Source: Stomatobaculum sp. (GTDB taxonomy: Bacteria; Bacillota_A; Clostridia; Lachnospirales; Lachnospiraceae). From it: 64,000 bases of DNA. Position 1 is the stretch's first letter; each line of letters opens with the position of its first letter. The stretch lies in the NCBI GenBank assembly GCA_017449925.1, contig JAFSYO010000085.1:40116-104115 (forward strand), in the 5' to 3' direction. Made by a program: the position numbers and the translations under genes. The notes under the pieces are model-generated. The model was not told the DNA's origin and made no database searches. It saw only the letters and a list, made by a program, of their open reading frames with translations. This document shows, piece after piece, positions 9,203 to 17,835 of this stretch.

Positions 9203-10306
9203 TCACAGGCAGGAACGGAACGGAATGTTCTGCGGAGCCTCGAAGCAGTCCTCAAAGCCTCTTCTGTGGTGATAGTAGATCTTATCCTTGTCCTGCGGAT
9301 ACACATACTTGCCGCCCACCTGCCAGAAGAACGGGTGGAACTTGTACTCGTTGCGGTCCTTCTTGAAGTCATAGAGGACCTTGATCTCTTCGCAGTCTGC
9401 CTGGAAGTTGGTCCAAACATCCCAGTGGATCGGGACGACGACCTTGCAGCGAAGGTTCTCAGCCATGCGGAGCACGTCGATGCTGGTCATCTTATCCTGC
9501 ATGCCGATGGGGTTCTCGCCGAAGGAACCGAAGGCCACGTCGATATCGTAGTCCTTGCCGTGCTTCGCGAAGTAGATGGAGAAGTGAGAATCGCCGGAGT
9601 GGTAGATGTTGCCGCCCGGGGTCTTCAGCAGGTAGTTGACTGCCTTCTCGTCCATGTCGTCCGGGCACTTGCCGGTGAGTTCTTCTCTGTCGGGTCCTGT
9701 GGAATCGGTGGTTACGATACAGGTCCTGTCGAAGCTGTCAAGGCAGACGATCTCGATGTCCTTGATCTTGATGACATCGCCCGGCTTCACGACCTGGATG
9801 CGCTCCTCCGGAACGCCCCACTTGATCCAGGTCTCAGCGGACTTCTTCGGTCCGATGAAGGGAACCGGGATCTCTTTTCCGTTCTCGTCGGTGGTGGTCA
9901 TGCCGCTGTTGATGACGTGGGCAGCCCACTCTGCGCTCATGTGATCCTGGTGATAATGGGTCGCCAGAACGGCGTCCACCTGCTTGAAAGCGAAGGGATC
10001 AATAACGAAGGGAACGTTTCTCAGGTTCGGCTGCATAGCACGGCCGCCGCACATATTGGCCATCTGGTGTCCGACTGCCATCTTGCCGTTGCCGTGGGTC
10101 CGCTTGCCGTTTCCGCACCACAGATCGATGGTGATGTTGGCGCCGCCCGGGGTCTTGAACCAGATGCCGGTGCAGCCGAGCCACCACATGGCTACCTGTC
10201 CCTCAGGAACGACTTCATTCTCGATGTCTTCCACCAGCCAGGTTCCCCACTCCGGGAAAGTTGCCTTGATCCAGCTTTCTCTGGTCATCTCGGAAATCTT
10301 GCTCAT
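9203..10306 (-). CDS. ulaG: L-ascorbate 6-phosphate lactonase
   Basis: A metallo-beta-lactamase-fold hydrolase of 367 residues that opens the lactone ring of L-ascorbate 6-phosphate to 3-keto-L-gulonate 6-phosphate. The metal-binding HxHxDH motif appears as [10 protein letters not shown], with further conserved metal ligands in YHSGDSHF and PIHWD. Length and the opening ([21 protein letters not shown]) match UlaG closely. It is the first gene of the leftward arm; ATG at 10306 follows AAAGGAGG. A ulaD-type decarboxylase for the next step is not seen in this window. Confidence 0.95.
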   Translation of the reverse strand: MSKISEMTRESWIKATFPEWGTWLVEDIENEVVPEGQVAMWWLGCTGIWFKTPGGANITIDLWCGNGKRTHGNGKMAVGHQMANMCGGRAMQPNLRNVPFVIDPFAFKQVDAVLATHYHQDHMSAEWAAHVINSGMTTTDENGKEIPVPFIGPKKSAETWIKWGVPEERIQVVKPGDVIKIKDIEIVCLDSFDRTCIVTTDSTGPDREELTGKCPDDMDEKAVNYLLKTPGGNIYHSGDSHFSIYFAKHGKDYDIDVAFGSFGENPIGMQDKMTSIDVLRMAENLRCKVVVPIHWDVWTNFQADCEEIKVLYDFKKDRNEYKFHPFFWQVGGKYVYPQDKDKIYYHHRRGFEDCFEAPQNIPFRSCL

Positions 10307-10404
10307 AAAATCCTCCTTTTTTAGATATCGCTGTTACGTTTCTGTTTCTGCTGCGTTTCCGTGTTTCCGCTTCAGATCCGGCTCCGCTTCCGGATTCTGA
10401 CCCC

Positions 10405-10433
10405 ATTCTAAAGCTTTTTTTTATGTTTCTCAA
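10405..10433 (-). promoter_or_regulatory. Promoter of the leftward ula arm
   Basis: Minus-strand TTGAGA (10433-10428), 17-base spacer, TAGAAT (10410-10405), about 100 bases upstream of ulaG. The surrounding sequence is very AT-rich. Confidence 0.6.
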
Positions 10434-10581
10434 TGCGTATACGTTCGTTTAAATGTTTGTTTTTCAAATTAATGATTTTTTATACGTTTTACACAAAAGT
10501 TAATGTTCCTTTTTGTTGATTTTTCACGATGATTTTTATGCTCGTTTTTCAAAATCGAACATAAAAAAGAACGCATCTTTC
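10434..10581. promoter_or_regulatory. Divergent ula control region with repeated motif
   Basis: The AT-rich core of the 393-base gap between ulaG and ulaE. GTTTTTCAAA occurs twice in the same orientation (10459-10468 and 10544-10553, 85 bases apart), with further GATTTTTxA(C/T) runs in between. These are candidate operators for the DeoR-family regulator; the assignment is inference. No gene is seen in the gap. Confidence 0.4.
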
Positions 10582-10610
10582 TTGCGAAGGCCTGTTGTAT
10601 ACATTATAAT
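10582..10610 (+). promoter_or_regulatory. Promoter of the rightward ula arm
   Basis: TTGCGA (10582-10587), 17-base spacer, TATAAT (10605-10610), about 90 bases upstream of ulaE. The -10 is perfect. Confidence 0.65.
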
Positions 10611-10699
10611 AGTAGACAGCTATTCTTCTTTTTCTGTTTTCCGTATTCCGCACATATTGTCAGCACCATTTTTCTTTAAAGAAAGGAAGCCATTCTGTT

Positions 10700-11548
10700 A
10701 TGAAACCATACGCGATCGGACTTTACGAAAAGGCGATTCCGGGCGACTTCTCCTTCAAGGACAAGCTCCTCTGCGCCAAAGAATGCGGGTATGATTTTCT
10801 GGAGATCAGCATCGACGAGACCGATGCCAAGCTCTCCCGTCTGGACTGGAGCGCCGAAGAACGCCTTCAGCTGGTGGAAACCATGAAGGAAGTCGGCCTG
10901 CCGATCCGCAGCATGTGCCTCTCCGGGCACCGGAAATATCCCTTAGGGGATCCCGATCCGGCAGTCCGCGCCCGCAGCCTTGAGATCATGGAAAAGGCAG
11001 TGATCCTGGCAGACGACCTGGGAGTCCGCATCATCCAGCTGGCAGGGTACGACGTGTACTACAAAGAAGGGACAGAAGAGACCAAAAAGCTGTTCGAAGA
11101 GAACCTGGCGAAAGCCACCGCCATGGCGGCAGACAGAGGCATCGTCCTCGGCTTCGAGACCATGGAGACTCCCTTCATGAACACCACGGAAAAATCCATG
11201 TACTACGTGAACAAGATCAACAGCCCCTGGCTCGGCGTCTATCCGGATTCCGGCAACCTCACCAACGCCAGCCTGGAGTACGGCACCAAGGTCACGGACG
11301 ACCTGGAGACCGGCCGCGGCCATATCTTCGCCCTGCACCTGAAGGAGACCGTCCCGGGCAAGTTCCGCGAGATCCCCTTCCTCACCGGCCACGTGGATTT
11401 CGACGCAGTGGTGGAGAAAGCGTGGGATCTTGGCATCCGCCGCTTCGTCACTGAGATGTGGTATGTGGGACAGGACAACTGGAAAGATGACATCAAGTTC
11501 GCGAACCGCAGCATGAGCGCAGTCATCGACAAATACGCAAACGCCTGA
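10700..11548 (+). CDS. ulaE: L-xylulose-5-phosphate 3-epimerase (UlaE)
   Basis: A TIM-barrel sugar-phosphate epimerase of 282 residues from the xylose-isomerase-like superfamily, converting L-xylulose 5-phosphate to L-ribulose 5-phosphate. Recognisable stretches are AIGLYEKAIP near the start, YDFLEISIDETDAKLSRLDW, MCLSGHRKYPLGD and GFETMETPFMNT with its metal-ligand Glu. It is the first gene of the rightward arm and lies 29 bases before the beta-propeller-like gene. Start ATG 10700 follows GAAAGGA. Confidence 0.93.
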   Translation: MKPYAIGLYEKAIPGDFSFKDKLLCAKECGYDFLEISIDETDAKLSRLDWSAEERLQLVETMKEVGLPIRSMCLSGHRKYPLGDPDPAVRARSLEIMEKAVILADDLGVRIIQLAGYDVYYKEGTEETKKLFEENLAKATAMAADRGIVLGFETMETPFMNTTEKSMYYVNKINSPWLGVYPDSGNLTNASLEYGTKVTDDLETGRGHIFALHLKETVPGKFREIPFLTGHVDFDAVVEKAWDLGIRRFVTEMWYVGQDNWKDDIKFANRSMSAVIDKYANA

Positions 11549-11577
11549 CAGTTCCAACTTCTATGGAGGCCTGACTA

Positions 11578-12642
11578 ATGAAAGTTGAAAAGAAAGTCAT
11601 CAGCAACCTGAACAAATGTTATGCCATCACCAACATCACCGTGGAAGGAAAGCCCTGCTTCCTGGTGGCGGCGGAGAAAGCCGATCCCTGCTATCTTTTC
11701 GCGGAGGACGGCACGAACCTTGAGACCGTCTGGACCGAGCCCGGCGGCATCATGACCATGACTCCCGTTTCCGGCACCGACGGCCAGTTCCTCTCCACCC
11801 ACGAGTTCTTCTCCCCCAACAATTCCGCCGGCGCCCGCATCGTCCTCGTGACCCGGAAGGAAAAGGGAGTCTGGGAGAGAAAGACCATCTGCTACGCCCC
11901 CTTCGTCCACCGTTTCGGCATCCTGAACCGCGGCGGCGTGAACTACATCATCGTCTGCTGCCTGAAGACCGGCCATGAGTACAAAAATGACTGGAGATTC
12001 CCGGGCGCCTGCTTCGGTGCGGAGCTTCCGAAGGATCTTTCCACGCTGGGCGAAGACAATCCGCTGGAGCTGAAGCTCATCAAGGACGGCATGCTCAGGA
12101 ACCACGGTTTCTCCAAGTTCCAGCACGGCGGCCACGACGCTGCCCTGGTAGGCTGCGAGCAGGGAAGCTTCATCTTTGATCCCCCCATGGTCAGAGGAGG
12201 AGACTGGACCGTGACCTGCGTCCTGGATATTCCCACCAGCGATTCCGTCCTCACCGACCTGGACGGCGACGGAAAGCCGGAACTGGGTGTCATCAGCGAC
12301 TTCCACGGCAGCTCCCTCACCATCTGGCATCTGAATGAGTTCGGATATTATATCCCGCAGTGGAAGTTCTCCGCTCCGGAAGCGGACACCAAGTTCCTGC
12401 ACGCCACCTGGGCCTGCGAGCTCCTCGGGAAGCCCACCTGGATCGTCGGCTGGAGACAGGGCACCAAGGACACCATCGCCATCACCTGGGACGCGGAGGC
12501 AGGTGACTACAAGGTCGAATACATCGACAAGAACACCGGCTGCGCCAACGCGATGCACTTTGTGAACAGCGAAGGAAAGGACTGCATCGTCGCCACGAAC
12601 CGCGAGATCGACGAGGCCGCACTGTACACCATCACCGAGTAA
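11578..12642 (+). CDS. Cytosolic beta-propeller-like (VCBS/FG-GAP) protein in ula operon
   Basis: A 354-residue protein I cannot assign to an enzyme. It has no signal peptide or membrane segment. It consists of repeated short beta-strand units, and DLDGDGKPELGVISD (near residues 223-237) is a classic calcium-binding FG-GAP/VCBS blade loop; HGGHDAALVGCEQG looks like a partner blade. Trp-, His- and Asp-rich loops suggest a ligand or metal site. It sits between ulaE and ulaF with short gaps, so it is probably co-transcribed and takes part in ascorbate or related sugar-acid metabolism, for example as a lactonase, mutarotase or isomerase. That role is inference. Confidence 0.6.
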   Translation: MKVEKKVISNLNKCYAITNITVEGKPCFLVAAEKADPCYLFAEDGTNLETVWTEPGGIMTMTPVSGTDGQFLSTHEFFSPNNSAGARIVLVTRKEKGVWERKTICYAPFVHRFGILNRGGVNYIIVCCLKTGHEYKNDWRFPGACFGAELPKDLSTLGEDNPLELKLIKDGMLRNHGFSKFQHGGHDAALVGCEQGSFIFDPPMVRGGDWTVTCVLDIPTSDSVLTDLDGDGKPELGVISDFHGSSLTIWHLNEFGYYIPQWKFSAPEADTKFLHATWACELLGKPTWIVGWRQGTKDTIAITWDAEAGDYKVEYIDKNTGCANAMHFVNSEGKDCIVATNREIDEAALYTITE

Positions 12643-12655
12643 TATACCGCTGACT

Positions 12656-12671
12656 GCCCGGGAGACCGGGC
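12656..12671 (+). other. Intercistronic hairpin before ulaF
   Basis: GCCCGG-GAGA-CCGGGC, a 6-bp GC stem without a T-run, lies between the propeller gene and ulaF. It may stabilise the mRNA. Confidence 0.35.
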
Positions 12672-12702
12672 GCCGGCGTATCATGCACAAAGGAGGCTGC
12701 AT

Positions 12703-13407
12703 ATGCTTGAAGAACTGAAACAAAAGGTATACATCGCCAACATGGAACTGCCGAAGCGGAACCTGGTGACCTACACCTGGGGCAATGTCAGCGGCATTGA
12801 CCGCGAGAAGGGTCTCTTTGTCATCAAGCCCTCCGGCGTGGAATACGATGAGCTGAAGCCGGAAGATCTGGTTGTCATGGACCTGGACGGCAAGAAGGTG
12901 GAAGGCGACATGAACCCCTCCTCTGACACCAAGACCCACCTGATCCTCTACAAGGCATGGCCTGAGGTCGGCGGCATCGTCCACACCCACAGCCCCCACG
13001 CAGTGGCATGGGCCCAGGCAGGCCGCGACATTCCCGCCTACGGCACCACCCATGCGGACTATTTCTACGGCCCCATCCCCTGCGCCAGAAGCCTGACCGC
13101 AGAGGAGATCGACGAGGACTATGAGACCAACACCGGAAACGTGATCGTGGAGACCTTCGCCGAGAGGCAGCTGAACCCGATCCATGTGCCGGCAGTGGTC
13201 TGCAGGAACCACGGTCCCTTCACCTTCGGAAAGGACGCCGCCCAGGCAGTCTACCACGCGGTGGTCCTGGAGGAGGTCTCGAAGATGGCCATGTTCACCG
13301 AGTCCATCAACCCGAAGGTCGGCCCGGCTCCGGCCTGCATCCTGGACAAGCACTTCATGAGAAAGCACGGCCCCAACGCTTACTACGGCCAGGGCGGAGC
13401 GCACTGA
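12703..13407 (+). CDS. ulaF: L-ribulose-5-phosphate 4-epimerase
   Basis: A class II aldolase-fold epimerase of 234 residues that converts L-ribulose 5-phosphate to D-xylulose 5-phosphate, the exit of ascorbate catabolism to the pentose phosphate pathway. Visible motifs: TWGNVSGID, the phosphate-binding KPSGV and SSDTKTH, zinc ligands in [21 protein letters not shown], and [11 protein letters not shown]. Length matches AraD/UlaF. Context (ulaE upstream, ascorbate PTS) favours UlaF over arabinose AraD. The product D-xylulose 5-phosphate is a transketolase substrate, which fits the next two genes. Confidence 0.94.
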   Translation: MLEELKQKVYIANMELPKRNLVTYTWGNVSGIDREKGLFVIKPSGVEYDELKPEDLVVMDLDGKKVEGDMNPSSDTKTHLILYKAWPEVGGIVHTHSPHAVAWAQAGRDIPAYGTTHADYFYGPIPCARSLTAEEIDEDYETNTGNVIVETFAERQLNPIHVPAVVCRNHGPFTFGKDAAQAVYHAVVLEEVSKMAMFTESINPKVGPAPACILDKHFMRKHGPNAYYGQGGAH

Positions 13408-13496
13408 AACGAAACTGATCCGAAAGCAACTTCCTGTTTACCAGGCCTCATTAATATAGTAAGCTGATAGTATATCCCATCTATGGAGGTGATGCT

Positions 13497-14348
13497 ATGA
13501 CAGACGAATTAAGGAAAGAATTGAAACTGAAGGCAATTGATGTCCGTGAAGGCATCCTGACCGCGACCCACGGCGCCAAGGCCGGACATCCGGGCGGCAG
13601 CCTTTCCGCGGCGGATGTTTTCACGTACCTCTACAACGTCGAGATGAACATCGATCCGAAGGATCCGAAGAAGGAAGACCGCGACCGCTTCGTGCTCTCC
13701 AAGGGCCACAACGCGCCCGGTCTCTACGCCGCTCTGGCGCACCGGGGCTTCTTCCCGGTGGAGGACCTTCCCACCTTCCGTCACATTGACTCCTATCTCC
13801 AGGGCCACCCGAACATGAACCTGGTTCCCGGCGTCGATATGTCCACCGGTTCCCTGGGCCAGGGACTTTCCGCGGCTGCCGGCATGGCAAAGGGCGCGAA
13901 GTACCTTGGAAAAGATTTCCGCGTCTATGCTCTGATGGGCGACGGCGAGATCGAGGAAGGCCAGATCTGGGAAGCAGCTATGTTCGCTGCCCACTATAAA
14001 CTGGACAATCTGTGCGCCATCGTGGACCTGAACGGACTGCAGATCGACGGACCCACCGAGAAGGTCATGAACAGTGCCCCGGTGGACGAGAAGTTCAAAG
14101 CCTTCGGCTTCGAAGTGATCACCGTCAACGGCGGCGATTTCGACGACCTGGAGAAAGCTTTTGATTTCTTCCATAAGAATATCGGTTCCGGAAAGCCCAC
14201 CGCCATCCTGATGAAGACCCTGAAGGGCCAGGGCGTTTCCTACATGGAAGGCCAGGTCGGCTGGCACGGCAAGGCGCCGAACGACGCAGAATACGAGCAG
14301 GGCATGAACGAACTGGAAGCCGCCCGCAAGGCGATTGAGGAGGTGTGA
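13497..14348 (+). CDS. Transketolase, N-terminal subunit
   Basis: The thiamine-diphosphate-binding half of a split transketolase, 283 residues. It contains HPGGSLSAAD, DRFVLSKGHNAPGLYAALA and the TPP motif GDGEIEEGQIWEAAM followed by DLNGLQIDG. Its stop overlaps the ribosome site of the C-terminal subunit gene, giving translational coupling for 1:1 assembly. Position after ulaF suggests it processes the D-xylulose 5-phosphate made from ascorbate. The 89-base gap before it could hold a separate promoter. Confidence 0.95.
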   Translation: MTDELRKELKLKAIDVREGILTATHGAKAGHPGGSLSAADVFTYLYNVEMNIDPKDPKKEDRDRFVLSKGHNAPGLYAALAHRGFFPVEDLPTFRHIDSYLQGHPNMNLVPGVDMSTGSLGQGLSAAAGMAKGAKYLGKDFRVYALMGDGEIEEGQIWEAAMFAAHYKLDNLCAIVDLNGLQIDGPTEKVMNSAPVDEKFKAFGFEVITVNGGDFDDLEKAFDFFHKNIGSGKPTAILMKTLKGQGVSYMEGQVGWHGKAPNDAEYEQGMNELEAARKAIEEV

Positions 14349-14350
14349 CC

Positions 14351-15319
14351 ATGGCAGACGTGAAAAAAATTGCGACCCGTGAAAGCTACGGAAACGCCCT
14401 GAAGGAACTGGCTGAGCTGAACCCGAAGGTAGTCGTCCTGGACGCTGACCTGTCGAATGCTACCAAGACCCAGATCTTCCAGAAAGCATATCCGGACCGT
14501 TTCTTCAACTGCGGCATCGCCGAAGCGAACCTGATGTGCGTCTCCGCCGGACTGGCTTCCCTGGGACTGATCCCCTATGCATCCACCTTTGCCATGTTCG
14601 CAGCGGGACGTGCCTTTGAGCAGGTCCGCAACACCATCGGCTATCCGCATCTGAACGTGAAGATCGGCGCCACCCACGGCGGCATCTCCGTCGGTGAGGA
14701 CGGCGCGAGCCACCAGTGCTGCGAAGACTTCGCCACCATGCGCTCCATCCCCGGCATGACCGTCATGAGCCCCTCCGACGACGTAGAGGCCCGGAAGATG
14801 GTCAAGGCCGCTGCGGAAATGGAAGGGCCGTGCTACATGCGCTTCTGCCGTCTGGCGACCCCGGTGTTCCACGCAGAAGACTATGACTTCAAGATCGGCA
14901 AGGCTGAAGTGATCCGCGAGGGCACCGATGTGGCCATCATCGCCAACGGCATCCTGGTGCCGGAGGCCATGGAAGCAGCAGAGACTCTGGCTGCGGAAGG
15001 CATCTCCGCCCACGTCATCAACATGCACACCATTAAGCCTCTGGACAAGGAAGCTGTCATCGACGCGGCGAAGCGCTGCGGCGTCGTGATCACCGTGGAA
15101 GAGCACAGCATCATCGGCGGACTTGGCGAAGCAGTCTCCTCCTGCCTGGCAGAGAACTACCCGGCAAAAGTCATCCGCATCGGCGTGAACGACGAGTTCG
15201 GCCACTCCGGCCCCGCAGTCGCTCTGTTAAAGGCTTTCGGCCTCAGCGCTGACAACATTGCCGCAAAGGCAAAGGATGCCGTCAACAGCAAGGCGAATGA
15301 CGCCCTCACCACCTTCTGA
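14351..15319 (+). CDS. Transketolase, C-terminal subunit
   Basis: The pyrimidine-binding and C-terminal domains of the split transketolase, 322 residues. Conserved elements: RESYGNALKELAELN, DADLSNATKT, NCGIAEANLMCVSAGLA with the catalytic Glu, TFAMFAAGRAFEQVRN, and GHSGPAVALLKAFGL near the end. I choose the ATG at 14351, seven bases after GAGGAGG; a GTG at 14345 overlaps the preceding stop but has poorer spacing. It is co-translated with the N-terminal subunit. Confidence 0.95.
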   Translation: MADVKKIATRESYGNALKELAELNPKVVVLDADLSNATKTQIFQKAYPDRFFNCGIAEANLMCVSAGLASLGLIPYASTFAMFAAGRAFEQVRNTIGYPHLNVKIGATHGGISVGEDGASHQCCEDFATMRSIPGMTVMSPSDDVEARKMVKAAAEMEGPCYMRFCRLATPVFHAEDYDFKIGKAEVIREGTDVAIIANGILVPEAMEAAETLAAEGISAHVINMHTIKPLDKEAVIDAAKRCGVVITVEEHSIIGGLGEAVSSCLAENYPAKVIRIGVNDEFGHSGPAVALLKAFGLSADNIAAKAKDAVNSKANDALTTF

Positions 15320-15353
15320 TTAACCAGATCTCACTGATCATACTTGCACCATT

Positions 15354-15384
15354 GCGGCCGGCTCCAGAAAAGCCGGCCGCGGTT
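15354..15384 (+). terminator. GC-rich terminator or attenuator after transketolase
   Basis: GCGGCCGGCT / AGCCGGCCGC, a perfect 10-bp stem with a 7-base loop followed by GGTTTT. It lies between the transketolase and the phosphohexomutase; the short T-run suggests partial read-through. Confidence 0.65.
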
Positions 15385-15405
15385 TTAGAGAAAGGACTTA
15401 CTGCT

Positions 15406-16956
15406 ATGGGTGAATATAAGTTTGAAAAGCTTTTTACAAGGGTGCAGAACGGAAATGACGTGCGAGGCGCTGCCATTGCCATCGACACGGAACCCAAGAC
15501 CCTCTCCGCCCCGCTGGTCAAGTTCATCGCCCGCGCTTTCGCGGATTACCTTGCGGAGAAGACCGGTTCTGAGAAAAAGGACCTCCGGGTGGGTGTGGGC
15601 CACGACAGCCGCATCACCGCGGAGATCATAAAGAACGCCTGCCTGTTCGGGCTTTCCGAAGCCCAGGGCTTTGACTGTGGCCTGATCACCACCCCGGCCA
15701 TGTTCCAGTCCACGGTCCTGCCCGCCAGCAATTTTGACGGTTCTGTGATGATCACCGCCAGCCACCTGCCCTTCAACCGGAACGGCATGAAGTTTTTCAC
15801 CAAAGAAGGCGCCCTGGCAAAGAAGGACCTTACAGGGATCCTGGCGCACGCGACGGAGCTTGCCGAGGAATACGGCGATGAGGACACGGATAACCTTCTC
15901 AGCGCGGACCGTCTTCCCGCCGGCCCCATCGCTGCTCAGCCCTTTGATATGAAAAAGGTCTACTGCGACCACATGAAGGCCTTTATCCGCAGAGAAGTGG
16001 AAGCAGCGGACTACGATCATCCCCTTAAGGGTCTCCACATCGTAGAGGACGCGGGCAACGGCGCCTCCGGTTTCTTCGCGACAGAGATTTTGGAGCCTCT
16101 GGGCGCGGATATTTCCGGCAGCGTCTTCCTGGATCCGGACGGCACCTTCCCGAACCACGTCCCGAACCCGGAGAACGGTGAAGCCATGGAGGCCGCCCGG
16201 CAGGCAACCTTGGACGCAAATGCGGACCTCGGCGTGATCTTCGACTGCGACGGCGACCGCGGCGCGGTGGTCTTCGCGGACGGTACCGAGGTGAACCGCA
16301 ATACCCTGATCGCCCTGCTCGCCGCGATCATCTGTGAAAAAGCACCCGGTTCCACCATCGTGACGGACTCTGTCACTTCGGACGAGCTGGCGCAGTTCCT
16401 CACCGCGGACCTCGGCTTAAAGCACCTCCGCTTCAAGAGAGGCTACAAGAACGTCATCGACAAGGGCGTGGAGCTGAACGCCGCCGGCGAAGTCTGCGAA
16501 CTGGCGATCGAGACCTCCGGCCACGGCGCGTTCAAAGAGAATCATTTCTCCGACGACGGCGCCTACATCGCCACAAAGATCATCTGCCGCATGGCCCAGC
16601 TCCTGAAGGAAGGAAAGAAGATCGAGTCCCTGATCGAAAAGCTCGGCCAGCCTGCGGAAGCAGCTGAAGTCCGCTACACCATCGCCGCAGAGGACTTCAA
16701 GTCCTACGGACAGCAGGTCCTGGCAGACTTTGACGCGTATTGCAAGGCAGACCCGCGCTTCCACATCGTGAGCCCGAACTACGAGGGCGTCCGTGTTGCC
16801 TTCGACGACGAAGAAGTCAAAGGCTGGCTCCTGCTCCGCACCTCCCTCCATGATCCGGTGATCCCGATCAACCTGGAGTCGAAGGAACCCGGCGGCGTGG
16901 CAGTTCTGAAAGAGCGGATCCGTCCCTTCATCGATGCACATCCGGATCTGAAATAA
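15406..16956 (+). CDS. Phosphohexomutase (phosphomannomutase/phosphoglucomutase family)
   Basis: A four-domain alpha-D-phosphohexomutase of 516 residues that interconverts hexose 1- and 6-phosphates. The phosphoserine loop is ITASHLPFNRNGMKFF, the Mg-binding loop is FDCDGDRGAVV, and the sugar-binding loop is ETSGHGAFKEN. The ATG at 15406 has AAAGGA nine bases upstream. TASHLP replaces the commoner TASHNP at the active serine, a modest variation. Substrate preference (Man or Glc) cannot be read from sequence. It ends at a strong bidirectional terminator. Confidence 0.88.
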   Translation: MGEYKFEKLFTRVQNGNDVRGAAIAIDTEPKTLSAPLVKFIARAFADYLAEKTGSEKKDLRVGVGHDSRITAEIIKNACLFGLSEAQGFDCGLITTPAMFQSTVLPASNFDGSVMITASHLPFNRNGMKFFTKEGALAKKDLTGILAHATELAEEYGDEDTDNLLSADRLPAGPIAAQPFDMKKVYCDHMKAFIRREVEAADYDHPLKGLHIVEDAGNGASGFFATEILEPLGADISGSVFLDPDGTFPNHVPNPENGEAMEAARQATLDANADLGVIFDCDGDRGAVVFADGTEVNRNTLIALLAAIICEKAPGSTIVTDSVTSDELAQFLTADLGLKHLRFKRGYKNVIDKGVELNAAGEVCELAIETSGHGAFKENHFSDDGAYIATKIICRMAQLLKEGKKIESLIEKLGQPAEAAEVRYTIAAEDFKSYGQQVLADFDAYCKADPRFHIVSPNYEGVRVAFDDEEVKGWLLLRTSLHDPVIPINLESKEPGGVAVLKERIRPFIDAHPDLK

Positions 16957-17013
16957 AGAACAAAGAAAATGGACCAGAGGGCCTGTGCCCGCTGGTCCAT
17001 TTTCTTTGTTCTT
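16956..17013. terminator. Bidirectional terminator, 22-bp perfect stem
   Basis: 16956-16977 and 16992-17013 are exact inverted repeats (AAGAACAAAGAAAATGGACC...) with a 14-base loop. A/T-rich bases flank both sides. It separates the convergent phosphohexomutase and RpiB-like genes. Confidence 0.9.
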
Positions 17014-17018
17014 ATTTA

Positions 17019-17456
17019 TTATCTCGCGTTGTCGTAATCGTTGATGGCGTCCACCTTCAGGCCGGAGCGCTCATTATAGACATAGGTGCATTCCAGATAG
17101 GCGCTGATCAGCTCTTTTCCAAGCATGTCGCCGGTGACCTGGGAGCCCAGGGTGATGATGTTGCAGTCATTGCTCAGGCAGGCCCGCTTCGCGGAATAGA
17201 CGTTGTTCACGTTCGCTGCCCTCACGCCCTTCACCTTGTTCGCCGCCAGCATGACGCCGATGCCGGTGCCGCAGAAGAGGACGCCTCTGTCAAAGTGACC
17301 GGCGGCGACTTCCTCCCCGACCTTTGTCGCGACGTGGGCGTAGATCACATCCTCGCTCCCGAAGTCTGTCACCTCATGACCCAGGCTTTTAATATAGGAA
17401 ATCATGATCTGCTTGTAGTCCTCCGCATTCGGATCACATCCAACTGCAATTTTCAT
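17019..17456 (-). CDS. RpiB/LacAB-family sugar-phosphate isomerase, divergent active site
   Basis: A 145-residue RpiB-fold protein. The catalytic-Cys loop LFCGTGIGVMLAANKVKGVRA is intact. The usual N-terminal Asp-His pair reads CDPNAED (Pro in place of His), and the later catalytic His region reads CLSNDCNIITLG (no His). The substrate is therefore probably not ribose 5-phosphate; tetrulose-phosphate isomerases of erythritol and threitol pathways are RpiB relatives and fit this neighbourhood. It is transcribed divergently from the pdxA2 operon. A canonical RpiB lies at 25042. Confidence 0.8.
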   Translation of the reverse strand: MKIAVGCDPNAEDYKQIMISYIKSLGHEVTDFGSEDVIYAHVATKVGEEVAAGHFDRGVLFCGTGIGVMLAANKVKGVRAANVNNVYSAKRACLSNDCNIITLGSQVTGDMLGKELISAYLECTYVYNERSGLKVDAINDYDNAR

Positions 17457-17544
17457 AATGTAACGCTCCTTTCGTTTTTGTTTTTTGATTGTCTCTTTAA
17501 CTTTCTTTTTGTTATCATGTTACTTTCTTTTTGCTTTCGTATAG

Positions 17545-17573
17545 ATAATAACAGTCGTCATTTTCTCTGTCAA
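17545..17573 (-). promoter_or_regulatory. Promoter of the RpiB-like gene
   Basis: Minus-strand TTGACA (17573-17568), 17-base spacer, TATTAT (17550-17545): near-consensus. A CTTTCGAAAG palindrome lies just upstream of the -35. Confidence 0.75.
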
Positions 17574-17593
17574 TCCGACAATTTTACGAAAGT

Positions 17594-17637
17594 CTTTCGA
17601 AAGTCCATATACAGCAGACAGAGACGGTTTTTCGAAA
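17594..17637. promoter_or_regulatory. Two TTTCGAAA palindromes between divergent promoters
   Basis: CTTTCGAAAG at 17594-17603 and TTTCGAAA at 17630-17637. The same palindrome occurs twice upstream of the second DeoR gene (22833-22859), suggesting a common operator for one of the local DeoR regulators. Confidence 0.5.
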
Positions 17638-17727
17638 GGAAACGAAACTTTTTATATCCCTGTTTTGGTGAAAATGATTAGATAATAAAGGAAATTTTAT
17701 GCGAAACAGAAAATCTTCGTTTGGGGC

Positions 17728-17756
17728 TTGAAACGAAACCAAAATGATAATATAAT
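17728..17756 (+). promoter_or_regulatory. Promoter of the pdxA2 operon
   Basis: TTGAAA (17728-17733), 17-base spacer, TATAAT (17751-17756). A further AGCGC/GCGCT inverted repeat (17768-17784) overlaps the likely transcription start and could be another operator. Confidence 0.8.
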
Positions 17757-17835
17757 CAACATATCGAAAGCGCAACGCAAGCGCTAAGAAAAGAATACCG
17801 AAACAAAATGATTGCACATTGAAAGGGGAAATCAG

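Noticed and set aside
11575..13404. A 609-codon minus-strand open frame opposite the propeller gene and ulaF
   Set aside because: It runs across two well-supported plus-strand genes and has no recognisable domain.
17728..17742. Possible CcpA cre site in TTGAAACGAAACCAA
   Set aside because: Spacing around CG is one base off the TGNAANCG consensus; the TTGAAA is better explained as the -35 of the pdxA2 promoter.
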